From Reticulitermes lucifugus (Eukaryota > Arthropoda > Insecta > Blattodea > Rhinotermitidae), in assembly GCA_026260175.1 (NCBI GenBank), contig JAKCWW010000070.1, positions 109,923 to 151,385 of the forward strand: a stretch of DNA of 41,463 nucleotides, in the 5' to 3' direction. Position 1 is the first letter of the stretch. Every line of letters starts with the position of its first letter. Positions 30,761 through 41,463 of this stretch are shown here, one piece after another. The notes under the pieces were generated by a model that was given only the letters and a program-made list of their open reading frames with translations, was not told the origin of the DNA and made no database searches. The translations under genes and the position numbers were made by a program.

Positions 30761-31011
30761 AGCGGGACAAGAGGTTGGGTGGGCCCCAGAGCCGGTCTGG
30801 ACCATTTGGAAAAGACACATATCAGTTACCCCTACAAGGAATCCAGCCCCTATTCCTCGGTCGTCCAGCGCTTAGTCCATTCGCTGCAGCCCACTGACTT
30901 GTCCCGATCATCTGGCAGCGACTAAAGAAAGTGCATGATCTGCATACAATGACGGAACTGATCTCAAGAATAAGTAAGTCAGAAATTCAAAGCAGTGTCT
31001 CTGGAGAAATG

Positions 31012-31480
31012 TAGACTCGCTCAGCTAGTCAACAACTTCATCACTTTTTATGCAACCATGACTTCATTTCCGTCTTCCACAAGTTTCCGCCAATGGTCTC
31101 TTTCCTGAGCCAAATAAACCTAGTCCACATCTCCTCAACCTGCTTCTCAGAGATTTAATTTAATACAATCCTCACAGCTACCACAAGGTCTTCCAAATAT
31201 TTTCTTCAGGCTTTCCATCCAAAATTATACACGTATTTCTCGTCTCTTCAGTGCGTGCTTCATGGCCCGTCCAACTCATCCGCCGTGATAACAAATTACG
31301 AAGCGCCTCATTACGCATCTTTCTTCAGCCCACTCTGACTCTCCCCCTGTGAGATCCCAATGTTCGCCTCAACACTCGATTCTCAAACACCCTCAATTCA
31401 GGGTCTTCTCTTAAGGTAGCAGACCAAGCTTCACACCCATACAAGACAAGACGCAAAATTTACAATGTCGTATAGAACAA
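31012..31480 (-). mobile_element. RTE-type retrotransposon C-terminal fragment
   Basis: The antisense of the family runs from CTCAGCTAGTCAACAACTTC (3' UTR) through TGGTCTCTTTCCTGAGCCAA (AQDRDRW), CACAAGGTCTTCCAAATATT (GRPRRRW) and CATGGCCCGTCCAACTCATC (RRMRWAGHVA) to GATTCTCAAACACCCTCAAT (FENR) and CAAGCTTCACACCCATACAA. The order is complete, but stops and frameshifts interrupt the frame. No duplication of flanks was resolved. Confidence 0.85.
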
Positions 31481-33850
31481 AAGAAAAAGGAGTCTAGACT
31501 AAATACTAACAAGCACTTCCCGACTACAGTTTGCTCTTAATATCTTCCTGAATTGAAATCTAATTTGCTACTTTGTAATTCTGCGAAAGGACACAACCGT
31601 ATATACATCGAGCGCTCAGACAGGTACGCTTGGGACACTTGCATTACAGTCTTTAAATTTAGAGCACTGAAATTAAGTTAATTACCATCTCAACACGAAA
31701 CTCTGAGCAACTTCACAACACAATCAGTACGACACACTCAAGACCTTATTTCAGTTCCCCCGTTCAGCAAGAGGCTCATGCAATGTGGAGTCGAAGGCAG
31801 CAGCTAGCTCTGCACGTGTGACTCAAAGTATACACGAAGATTCTGAATTAAAAAGGACCCAATATTACACGTATTCCATAGTACCCACTTGTGTGTACGT
31901 CGGCTATTATTACACACAGTGTGCAGTGAACCAAACACGACAAACATGATTATAATTCAAGATGATTACAGGTAAGCAAGGCAAAAGCATAACCTCGGAC
32001 GGTGAAAGTCAAGATCAGTTCCTACATGCAGCATGATTCCCACGCCTCGATCAAGGTAATGTACTGTAGTACACACAAGTTAAAACACAAGACACGAAGG
32101 GAGAATATAAGGGAGTGTGAGGGGAAAAATAAGTATATTTGGTCAAAACAAAAGACACAGAGACAAACCGTAGGGTGGGGGAGGCAGCGGCCTTATGAAA
32201 GGCTAAAACACCTTAAATTAAAAAACAAATCAATTTAATGTTTAACAGACAAAAGGGTACGTGATTCTATGACAATACACAATCACAAGAGACAATCCTA
32301 CAGAGCGCTACATCCTGTGATTCCACTTGCAACCAAGTGATGACAGGACAAACATAACAGTCCAATAATATGGTGCGACATGGATCATTTTCTGAGGTAC
32401 GGCCTATATCTGATGTACACGACGCTAATGTACTAGTGGTTAATGTACTAACCTAGTATTAAATAGGTCCTGGGTTCTAACCTAACAGTCGCCAAAAAAC
32501 TTAAAATAACCAATACAAATCTGCCTCCAAGCACTGTGCGGGGGACCATATCTAAAATATTTCGGTGAAACATAATATTGGTCTTGGCTAATGAAACACA
32601 AAATGTAAGATCATTAAAATGGTGATACTTAACCAGATTGACAGACAACTAGTTCATCTGCAGTTAATACTGTGTCGAAGTATGAAACACAGATTTTAGG
32701 AATGTTGACGACAAGATGTGAACCGCTGGTTTTAGAGAAGTTATTTACGTGAATGAAGCGGACTGGCTTTAATTAAAAAATGGAACTTGTAGTTTTTCCT
32801 TTCACAAAACGTATCAAATAGCTTCAAATAGGGAAGTCGATGGCGAAGGAAAGTTTAATCTTTGAAGCTACCGAAAGGATATCGACATAATCTGGTGCTG
32901 TCCGGGGTCAACACTAAAACTTGTTTCGCTAATCTAAATGAAACAGACACGACAGTGACGGGATTATCGGTGGCTGTTATCAGAACGTAACTTGGGAACA
33001 GGTAAAACGCTGATGTTAAAACAATTTATGAACGAAGAAAACATCAAAAAAGCACATGCGATTGACAGATTCGAAACCATACTGTGTAAGACAAAACTCT
33101 GTATTAAAAGCATTTTCGAAATTCGGGGTTTTAAATTGTAATTTGGCTTACAATTTCGAGAAACTGACTATTTAAATAGTGTAAGGGTAGGAATTAGACT
33201 GCTTCGTTCTTTTGAACTAGGTGTAAATGCTAGATCAAAGTAAGACTTAATTTCTCTTCATTTTAAACTCTGCCTAGCCTAACTGTTTCAGTGACTGATA
33301 AAAGTCAACGACAGTCATTCTACTTCTAAGTCAAAGATGATTATGGCATATTATGGCGGTCAAAGGTACTAAAAATACAAAAATAAAAGCTTTTTTAATT
33401 GTCATAAACTTCACTAACGTCTTCATTAACAACTTTTTACGTTCCCTGCAAGCATTAATTACACATCATAACGTCAAAGGGAAGCATTTTTCCCTCCAGA
33501 TGTCTCAGGTTTCTGGAGGGGGAAATGGAAGGGTAAATAACTCTTGCCGTTGGTAAGAGGCAGGTGGATATTAACTCGATTCTCACCATTGTAATGATAC
33601 AGCTGTACACACATTGTCGTCTACAATGGAGAAGAAATTACAGTCCTTACTCGGACCCCCTTCATGTAATACATGACACACGCGGTTTAGTAACAGGCTG
33701 AAATTGCTGTCTCAATATTTGAATTTTCCCCTTATTCGTACTTGTCTCTAGTTCTTTAATCTGACCTCCGACACACTCACCCCTCTTTAATACAAGACAC
33801 AATAACGAGGGAGGTAGTTTGGGTGGAGGTGGTGGTGTACCTTCACATTA
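31481..33850. other. AT-rich DNA without an assignable feature
   Basis: Only chance-length ORFs (60-78 codons). No tandem repeats, terminal inverted repeats or pol III boxes were found by eye. Confidence 0.5.
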
Positions 33851-33883
33851 CGTGCGTGCGTGTGTATGTGTGTGTGTGTGTGT
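33851..33883. repeat. (TG)n microsatellite, impure
   Basis: CGTGCGTGCGTGTGTATG followed by seven to eight TG units. Confidence 0.9.
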
Positions 33884-35270
33884 AAAATTAACTAGTATGG
33901 GATCTACCACCAACTACACGACATTCAAGACAAACAAAATAATACCTCTTGGGGAAGACAATACAAATTAATTAATGAGACTTACGGATACTCAGAAAGA
34001 CATATCAAAAACTGAAAATGAATGTAGAAGATATTCAAGTAGCACAAGAAACTACAAGGAGGTTTGGTTAACAAAGCTGCCAGTTTTGAAGGTAAAACTA
34101 TTGTAAACTTTGGTTGGAAGATTTGCGAGTCTCACCACTTCTTGGTCTGCATGATGCTAAAGGTCCTACGCAACGTCGGTAACAATTTACCAGTCATATC
34201 CCTGTTGCTAATGCTGCCCTCTGATGACCAACACGTTTAAGCACATGCACCACTACGTACTTCTGCCTCCCTCATTAACATAATCGGACAGACCGAATGG
34301 CTAGCACGGAGCGCCTTCTGGAACTCACCCTTTTAAGCTCAATTCGGTTTACAGGAGTACGAATTTAGAACGTATCTTTACTGTTGAGGTGGGAGGTTAA
34401 TAAATATGGGTGTCAGTGAATGTAGTTTGTACTCGCTCGGTGTGAGACTTTGGTATTAGAAGTACTGACGTTTCTGATTCAGTTACTACATAGCTACAAA
34501 CTATAGCGGCATAAATGCCTAACGCGAACTACAACCGAAACTAAAAGTTCACGTAAGTATATATAGTGCTGTCCCCATAAAACATATCATATCGCTCTTG
34601 TCCCTTTTCAAAACAAACTGCGATCAATTATCACATTATGTTCTGCTGTCACTACTTTTAGTACAGAACATACAAAGGGGCTGACGACGTGAACAGCAAT
34701 GCAGTATTCAGAAAGACCATACGTGCACCATTACACGAGGTAGCTACTTTCGGCAGATTGATTTATCATGCAAGACACGTGTAATATCGCGCATTCTGTC
34801 AGCCACCGACATCATCTTGCGTCGAAGAAGGAAGTGACGGTGCTTATTAATGGAGAATCCATTTTACGAAGCTATGCCACTCTGTATTATGAAAGCAACA
34901 ACTAACTGCATGGATCATAATGTAACAATATTCCCTGCAAACTGAGTGTAGATTGCCTGTACGTTGTGGAGGATGTTTCTGTCTCTGTCCTCAGGTGAAA
35001 ATGAGGAACGGAAAGAAATATTACAATTACAAGACTCAGCTCAAACAAAGTCACTCCCTTCTGGTACCAGACTGTGATAAACCTACTATTTCATTTCCTT
35101 AGGACCCATTTTAGTATTACTCATTAATAGACGATATTCATTTCACATTACATTACTTTCATGTTAAAAATATGACACAAAGACAGAAGGGACACGAGAG
35201 AAGCATGGCATCCGATATAAGAGGGAAATTCAATCCTTTTTTCCCGGTGCTCTATCTTGTGATTCTCAAT
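33884..35270. other. No feature recognised
   Basis: AT-rich sequence with no recognised repeat and no long ORF. Confidence 0.5.
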
Positions 35271-35466
35271 TTTTAAGCCCCATGCGGCAGAACACAATAA
35301 CATTAATTCAAATTGAATATTGTTAACTTAAGTCATTTTAAGCCCCACGTGGCAGAACATAATAATATTCATTTCAATTGAATAATGTTAACTTAAGTCA
35401 TTTTAAGCCCCACGCGGCAGAACATAATAACATTCATTTCAATTGAATATTGCTAACTTAAGTCAT
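35271..35466. repeat. 65-bp tandem array, 3 copies
   Basis: Units start at 35271, 35336 and 35401 with TTTTAAGCCCCACGCGGCAG and end with TTAACTTAAGTCA. Each contains the palindrome TTCAATTGAA or a variant. The units differ by a few bases each. The array stops exactly where the sequence turns to TTTTTGACG, 29 bases before the E-box palindrome. Confidence 0.93.
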
Positions 35467-35494
35467 TTTTGACGACAAAAAAATCTGGGACAAG

Positions 35495-35517
35495 GGAGTC
35501 ACGTGACTCCTCACGTG
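35495..35517. promoter_or_regulatory. Perfect 16-bp E-box palindrome plus a second CACGTG
   Basis: GGAGTCACGTGACTCC at 35495-35510 is its own reverse complement and contains GTCACGTGAC, the extended E-box bound by bHLH-ZIP factors of the USF/TFE type. A second CACGTG lies at 35512-35517. There is no gene evidence nearby, so a regulatory role is only a possibility. Confidence 0.35.
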
Positions 35518-35574
35518 TATCTTATGAGACTATGCGACGTGACTTCCAACCCATTTGAAAACCGTCAGTTCGGT

Positions 35575-35640
35575 CAGTAAAGTAATGGACTAGCAGTGGG
35601 CCGACGGGTTTGACTCCAGACAGAACGGCTCTGGGGGGCA
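35575..35640 (+). mobile_element. tRNA-like SINE fragment, weak
   Basis: GTAATGGACTAGCAGTGGGC then GACGGGTTTGACTCCAG resembles a tRNA-derived head with a degenerate B-box (GGGTTTGACTCC). The rest of the element cannot be delimited. Confidence 0.3.
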
Positions 35641-37001
35641 CCTAGTTCCAGCTTGTTTCTCCAAGACGGGAGTGTGAATTTAAGCATTCGCCCACGTCCA
35701 CAGTTGACGCTCAAAATGCAGAGTTTCATCTCCGCGAGCCAATCTGTCTTGATATTGTGGTACTTAGTCTAAGGGGCAAAACAATTTACCATTTCGGTTA
35801 CGGGCGAACTGCCGTTTAATGCAGTCAGTCCAGCTACAAAGGCTACGTTACGGTGCTTGAAGTTCGGTTTACACATGTAACAGATGAAGCTGCTCCTTAC
35901 TTAACATCCTAATCACCATTTAAAGACACGTATGTCCACATCGCCAAGAACTGAGTTATCTGTGGGAAAACGTGCATGATGCGGACCTCAAGTGGGCCTA
36001 CTGGGTACAACTATTGCAGTCAAATGCCGGTTAGACCCGTACCTGTAGGTTAGGTAATTTCCGCTTTTCTCCGTACATCTATTTATCCCTCAAACTTGTG
36101 TAATCATATTCTTGCTGTCCAAAACGGGTACTGTATGTGTTTTGAAAATAAGCTCTTCAAATATCAAAATATGTGAAATTCCTTCGACATAACAACACAC
36201 GTGCATCACCGAAAACTTCATAACCTGAACACAACAGTAACATTTCAGTCCTATGGACAGCAGGACTCTCAACTGAGCCAGGCACTGCACTATTTGTGGG
36301 GCTCTAGATTCAGTACTTGGAAACGGCGACGTACTTTCAATCCAGTAACTTTATTAAGTAATTTCTGTAGAGCCATCGTTGATTAGATCACATCGGAACG
36401 CCCGATTTATAATTAGCTCTGAAATATTGTATGCCATATTTAAAGATGGCAACACAACGCATAATAATTCCAACACACGTGTATCCACATAAACATGTGT
36501 CCCTTGAATGGAATTTCACTATTCACAGTCGACTTCATATTACAATAGGCATGATGCAGAAACTCTACAAAATAAGTGGAGCTATGTGAAGGCGATGTAC
36601 TGCTTTAATAATTTCAACAGCTAATTTTTAAGCCTGTGGATACACTCGCCGTATATAACTGCAAACATTTCAAATGACTATCAAGACAAAACACAAGGAT
36701 TAAGTCTAAGTAATTTGTCCAGAATGATAGTTAAGAAAGAAACGAGTAAAAACGAGAAAAATTGGGAATACTAACCAATCTGCAAAACTCCCAAGATTCA
36801 ATACAATCTCCTACTCATCGAATGACATGCAGCTAAAAATGGACATAAATTATCAAAAGTAACCAGTTCAAGTGGACATAGACAATTCGCCATGTGAACT
36901 TCAGTGTACACGAAAAACGGAATCGATTCCATGAGCACAGCAACATATGAAATACAACATGAGAACATACTGATGTACTTACAATATATGTATCTGGGTA
37001 G
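35641..37001. other. No feature recognised
   Basis: AT-rich sequence. ORFs of 60-88 codons carry no motifs. Confidence 0.5.

Positions 37002-37029
<28 letters not shown>
37002..37029. repeat. (TA)n microsatellite
   Basis: About 14 uninterrupted TA units. Confidence 0.95.
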
Positions 37030-37032
<3 letters not shown>

Positions 37033-37159
37033 GCACTTATGCGCGTCATCGCTACCTGCCCCAACAGACGCCCCTCTGTTCGTCTACTGGTTTAATCTGT
37101 ACATCCACACATCCGTTTCACTGCTTTCTGTGTACATCCGCACGTACGTTCGGATGGAC

Positions 37160-37410
37160 GTACGTATGTATGTATGTATGTATGTATATATGTATGTATG
37201 TTTGTATGTATGTATGTATGTATAAATGTACTTATGTATGTATGTATGTATGTATGTTATGTATGTATGTACAAATGTACTTATGTATGGATGCATGTTA
37301 TGTATGTAGTATGTATAAATCTACGTATTTATGTGTGTATGTAGGTATAACTATAAATATATATGGATTTATGTTATGTATGTATAAATATACGTATGTT
37401 ATGTATGTAT
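37160..37410. repeat. Long (GTAT)n microsatellite with interruptions
   Basis: TATG units run for some 250 bases, pure at 37161-37260 apart from single changes and increasingly broken by AAATGTAC and TTATG variants downstream. The 147-codon ORF 37170-37613 reads MYVCMY repeats from it and is an artefact. Confidence 0.95.
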
Positions 37411-38442
37411 CATGTACGCTTGTACATATGAATACATGCAGGCGCATGTGTTTAGATTATGGTCTATTTATGGACTCTGTCAACAGCTCAGACCATACAG
37501 CGTGTGCGCCGTGCACTGGCCCAGTGTCACGTACATTTTTGTACAGAAGCGACAGCGATCCTTCACTAATACGCAGTCGGACAGCTTTTGTCTTTTTCAA
37601 CATCAAGGATTAAATTCTAAACAAAATTTTGAAATTTGTAGCTAAATAAAAACCAAGACGTATCTGTGGAGGAGGCGTTTCTGGGCCTATTGCCACACAG
37701 CGGATAGAGTCAATTCAGCATTGTGTTCGTGGGAAATGGCATTTGCGAGACAGTATTTATACATAATCACTACATATGGCAGAATGTCATGACGTTGTAC
37801 ACACGTCACGCCTTCTTCAGCCAACAAACCGTGCAGATGTCCATAGGTTATTGACATATTGACATCGGTGTCCTATTGACATATTTAGCAGCGACTGAAC
37901 AAGCTTCATGACGACCATCGACAGAATGTTTTGCTCATTTCACATGTGTCGTCATTGTTTAGACACAGGTCTATACACGTTTCATCATTACACGCGTGTA
38001 TACAACCTTCGCCTGTAATTAATTAGCCATATTCTCTACCTCAGATTCGTACTCCCACAGTTCTCGGAAAGTTCTAAAGCGCGATAGATTCAATTTATCC
38101 ACTTCATCCCCTCCAAACAGTTACAAAAGTCATTATTTACAGAACGAAGCAATTAGCATATAAATAGCTGAAAGGGAGCGAGTTCAAGACAGTCCGTCAT
38201 TTAGTATATTAATGTAGGCAGCGCCTTCGGTAAACGAATTTCATTAAAGGTTATGTTGAGAAAACTTACTCAAATAGAAATTTATACCATTCTCGGACAA
38301 ATACATCTGATCAGTGCTGTAATGGAAGGCCTAAATAAACTGTAACTTGTTATAAACTCAACCAGTCGAAACCAGGTTTTAAAAAGTTACAGAATTAAAT
38401 TCTATTAAGTTCAGCAGGACTTTCACACCGTCACCACAGCTG
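37411..38442. other. No feature recognised
   Basis: Includes a GC-richer patch at 37480-37570 and CACGTGTG-like palindromic pieces near 37930-38000. No gene or repeat family recognised. Confidence 0.45.
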
Positions 38443-38507
38443 TTAACTAACTAACTAACTAACTAAGTAACTAACTCCATGGAGCAGAGTCCTTCTTGAG
38501 AAGCTAA
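38443..38507 (-). mobile_element. Extremely short RTE 3' terminus with TTAG tail
   Basis: On the minus strand only about 32 bases of the RTE end survive (TAGCTTCTCAAGAAGGACTC then TGCTCCATGG). They are followed by a long TTAG-type tail (plus TAACTAAC repeats, 38443-38475). It shows how little element is needed for a recognisable insertion and fixes the 3' boundary of the family. Confidence 0.85.
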
Positions 38508-38546
38508 TTACCATTAATAATAATTAATCATATCATAGTACCATGG

Positions 38547-38580
<34 letters not shown>
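38547..38580. repeat. (TTA)n microsatellite, first block
   Basis: Eleven pure TTA units, separated from a second block by 28 bases. Confidence 0.95.
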
Positions 38581-38581
<1 letters not shown>

Positions 38582-38608
38582 AGCTGTGTTGACAGTGTGA
38601 AATACTGC

Positions 38609-38644
<36 letters not shown>
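38609..38644. repeat. (TTA)n microsatellite, second block
   Basis: Twelve pure TTA units. The two blocks may derive from one array split by unrelated sequence. Confidence 0.95.
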
Positions 38645-38646
<2 letters not shown>

Positions 38647-38984
38647 ACAAGAGAGGCAATGTACGTATAAACGTTAAGTCTGAGGCGCGTTTGCGCGTTC
38701 GCGTAACCACTGTTGCCGTGGAAACGTAGTAAGTACTATATATTCTGCATGTGTGTCTGTAGCCTTAGTTATCCAGAATGCAATACGCACGTGCCTTATG
38801 TTGTCATGTGGTCTCTCTGACACTACCATAATTTTATTGAACATAAAATGTGTGTTTTGATCTTCTCTACAACTCTTTTGCAAAACATTTCTCGTTCTAA
38901 TAACAATGGAGCGAGATATTATAATCAATAGGTCTTCATGTAAAGTACCCGTTATTCTTGTCAGATTTTAATTAAACTTGAATT

Positions 38985-39135
38985 TTTTCGACAAATTTTC
39001 GAAAAATACTCAAATATCAAATTTCATGAAAATCTGTCCAGTGGGAGCCGAGTTGTTCCAACCGGACGGACGGACAGACATGACAAAGTTATTAGTCGCT
39101 TTTCACAATTTTGCAAACGCGCCTAACACCGAGAT
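38985..39135 (+). repeat. Interspersed repeat fragment (GRTDMTKL type)
   Basis: AAATTTCATGAAAATCTGTC then CCAGTGGGAGCCGAGTTGTT and a GGACGGACGGACAG run encode, with one shift, a peptide containing GRTDMTKLLVAFHNFANAP. I remember near-identical fragments embedded in many insect transcripts, but not the parent element. Confidence 0.4.
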
Positions 39136-40018
39136 TCGAGACATTAAAATTATGTTTTATGTTATGAGACTTTATAAAGAGACGACAATAGCTAGATTAT
39201 ATTATGTGCACTTCAGCAAACGATGAACCGTATGCGATGAAGTAAATAAAACACACCATCACTTTGTGAGGGATATGTTATACCACAATAATAACACAAA
39301 AGTACAGTAGCTGTTATTTACTAATACATTCAACATTTATGAATTCTATGGCAGGCATACAGAAACCTAGACGAGAAAATGTGCTGAAGAATATAAATAT
39401 GGAAACACAAGAAATGATAGCGGCCTGTTTTATCTGTTGCTCAACAGGAACAATCCGGACAATAACCTACGTCTTTCACCATAAGATACTTACTGTACTG
39501 TGATGTCCCGTTACGAGAGCATTCTGTATTAAATCAAAAGAGTAAGTGCGACTTTTAAGTGCATATCAATCTTTTATGAACTGCAGGATCACTGGTAACA
39601 CAGAATGCAAAACTGTAGGTTTTATGAGAACAGGGTTCCGGATAATAAGCCTAATATCACGACGGATCAAGAGCAATTAATTGTTTTCGAATACAAACAG
39701 GTAGAAATACAGGTAATAAATATACGAAATTGACATATTAAACGATGAAAGCGTTAACCATAACAACCTAGAAATTAAAGATTTTGAATAACATTGAACA
39801 TGGAAAATAAATAACATCTAAAGATGTTATTTCAACCATTTATATTGCATATTTTAACTTAGTACAAGTTTGTTTTAACATACTATTGACTAAAGAAATA
39901 TACGTTTTTATACGTGGAACTGTAACTGATTTGTGTGGCAAAGAGAATATATTAGCCTGATAACGACATATAGGGCCCAAAATCGTAGCTACAGAAAGAA
40001 AATTGTGCTGAAATTATG
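39136..40018. other. No feature recognised
   Basis: Very AT-rich, with no ORF above background. Confidence 0.5.
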
Positions 40019-40313
40019 CATACAACGCTGCTGCGCGGTCTGACCGAGACATAGTTGCGCTGAGTTACGCATACAAAGCTGCTGTGTGGACTGACCGAGA
40101 CATAGTTGCGCTGAGTTAAGCATACAAAGCTGCTGTGTGGACTGACCGAGACATAGTTGCGCTGTAGTTACGCATACAACGCTGCTGTGTGGACTGACCG
40201 AGACATAGTTGCGCTGCAGTTACGCATACAACGCTGCTGTGTGGACTGACCGAGACATAGTTGCGCTGTAGTTACGCATACAATGCAGCTGTGTGGACTG
40301 ACCGAGAGATAGG
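40019..40313. repeat. 51/52-bp minisatellite, about 5.7 copies
   Basis: Units start at 40019, 40070, 40121, 40173, 40225 and 40277 with CATACAACGCTGCTGTGTGG. The first two steps are 51 bases and the next three are 52, because GCTGAGTTA becomes GCTGTAGTTA or GCTGCAGTTA. The first unit differs most (GCGCGGTC). The minus ORF 40168-40509 is repeat-derived. Confidence 0.95.
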
Positions 40314-41463
40314 CTATAGTGTTTACTGGAAGGCAGAAAATGGGGAAAAAAAATATATATATATAATAATATTGAAAACAAATTTTTAACTCTTTAACGC
40401 ACAGTACGACAACCTGCAGTAACGTTAGCAAACTCTGCATTTTGACCACAGAGTGTATGTGTATCATACGATTCCCACAATGAACAGCCATCATTTCCCT
40501 GCACAGCATGAACTGATCCGTCTTTGCAGTGGAGATGCAGTTTTCACTGATGTAGGAACTGGATTTTTAAATATTACTTTAGATGTAATTTATGCTGTAG
40601 ACGGTTAAACAGCAAATTATATCGATATAAACTTGCTTCACTTGCTTTTCTTCGTCCCAATAATATAAAATTTACAAACTACTTCTCGTAGATCTGAAGT
40701 TAATGATTTTAAGATGTCGTACAGCTGGCATGCTCTATATACACAACTCCTTTAGTCAGAACTAATGCTGTATAGCTAATGAATTCAGTGAATAAAATTT
40801 GATTTGACGTAGTCGACATCGTCCGTATTTCTAACGATGTTTGAGTTAATTTTGTAAAGACTTACATCCCTTTGCGTCTAGCGCAATCTAATTGGGGAAA
40901 ATATGAAAAGGATATGAAGTTTAGTTTTAATTGAGTATTGAGAAGACACGATCTGAATTATCCTCGGAAGTGAGCTTTTTAACAAAAAAGGAAAGAAAAA
41001 AGGAAAAAAGAGGAACTTGACATTTTAATAAGAATGGATTTGTGAATTCCTTGTAACTGTACTGCCACAGCACGGACTTAAATATCGCGCTAGGGGTGAA
41101 CAAATCACACACAGCGAATATAATTTCGTTCAGAGTTTCTCAGGCTTGGGGCAAGAAGAAAATTCTGTCACGGAACAACAGTTATTTTCTAGGCTTGAAG
41201 CATATGGCCATTGAATTTTTGTTATTTAATGAGATGTACCAACACAAGCGGCTTTTCGAATAAAATGAGACGAGAAGAAGCCCGCATAAGATAACCCGAA
41301 TCGGATTAAGGACGAAATGAGTGTGGTCTGTTTGAAGGTACGATCCTGGCACTCGCCAAGAAAGAGTGAAAAAACGCCAAGATAAACCTCAAAAGGCAGA
41401 AGATGTCATTCCGAGATTTTACCAGGTTCCTTCGAGATATAAATTGTACGCCTTACTCCCCCC
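40314..41463. other. AT-rich DNA, nothing recognised
   Basis: A short A/G-rich tract at 40981-41011 and otherwise no repeats, boxes or coding signal. The window ends without an identifiable element. Confidence 0.5.

Noticed and set aside
37170..37613. 147-codon plus ORF rich in MYVCMY
   Set aside because: Translation of a GTAT microsatellite.
40019..40313. Possible CRISPR array or repeat protein
   Set aside because: Head-to-tail 51/52-base units with no unique spacers. The ORF across it follows the repeat.

Overview
This is insect nuclear DNA, and it reads as intergenic or intronic sequence full of repeats. It is AT-rich, with no operons and no long conserved reading frames. Open frames longer than about 120 codons fall almost entirely in repeats, microsatellites or the antisense of retrotransposon fragments. 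The best clue to the host is one non-LTR retrotransposon family of the RTE type, present as eleven fragments. Its C-terminal ORF, its 3' end and its TTAG-type tail match, from memory, elements abundant in cockroaches and termites, so Blattodea is my best guess. That is recognition, not a database result.

Layout. 1-3.5 kb: tRNA-derived SINE heads, a 22-bp tandem array, a diffuse repeat family copy, an RTE scrap and a weak candidate exon. 3.5-8.2 kb: mostly unique AT-rich DNA. 8.2-10.2 kb: a foldback-like piece, a SINE head and an RTE fragment. 12.2-14.8 kb: a SINE with an internal 3 x 30 bp triplication, a pogo-like MITE with TA flanks and two tRNA-like remnants. 16.7-17.0 kb: a 71-bp minisatellite. 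18.0-22.0 kb is a TE nest. It holds two plus-strand RTE fragments, a CpG-rich block, a young RTE copy with a perfect 17-bp target-site duplication, an older RTE copy interrupted by a 100-bp insert with its own 10-bp duplication, and a foldback element with 24/25 matching arms. 23.5-31.5 kb: more RTE fragments, a second LINE family, foldback elements and degenerate arrays. 33.8-40.3 kb: microsatellites, a 65-bp array beside a perfect 16-bp E-box palindrome, a very short RTE 3' end and a 51/52-bp array.

No protein-coding gene can be assigned with confidence. The most distinctive material is a family of small inverted-repeat elements. Their arms carry a GAAAC box next to a short stem, and in one arm an intact CUGANGA box as well, which resembles a hammerhead-ribozyme core. 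Everything else is explained by RTE, SINE or MITE insertion, decay and nesting, plus simple-sequence and minisatellite expansion.
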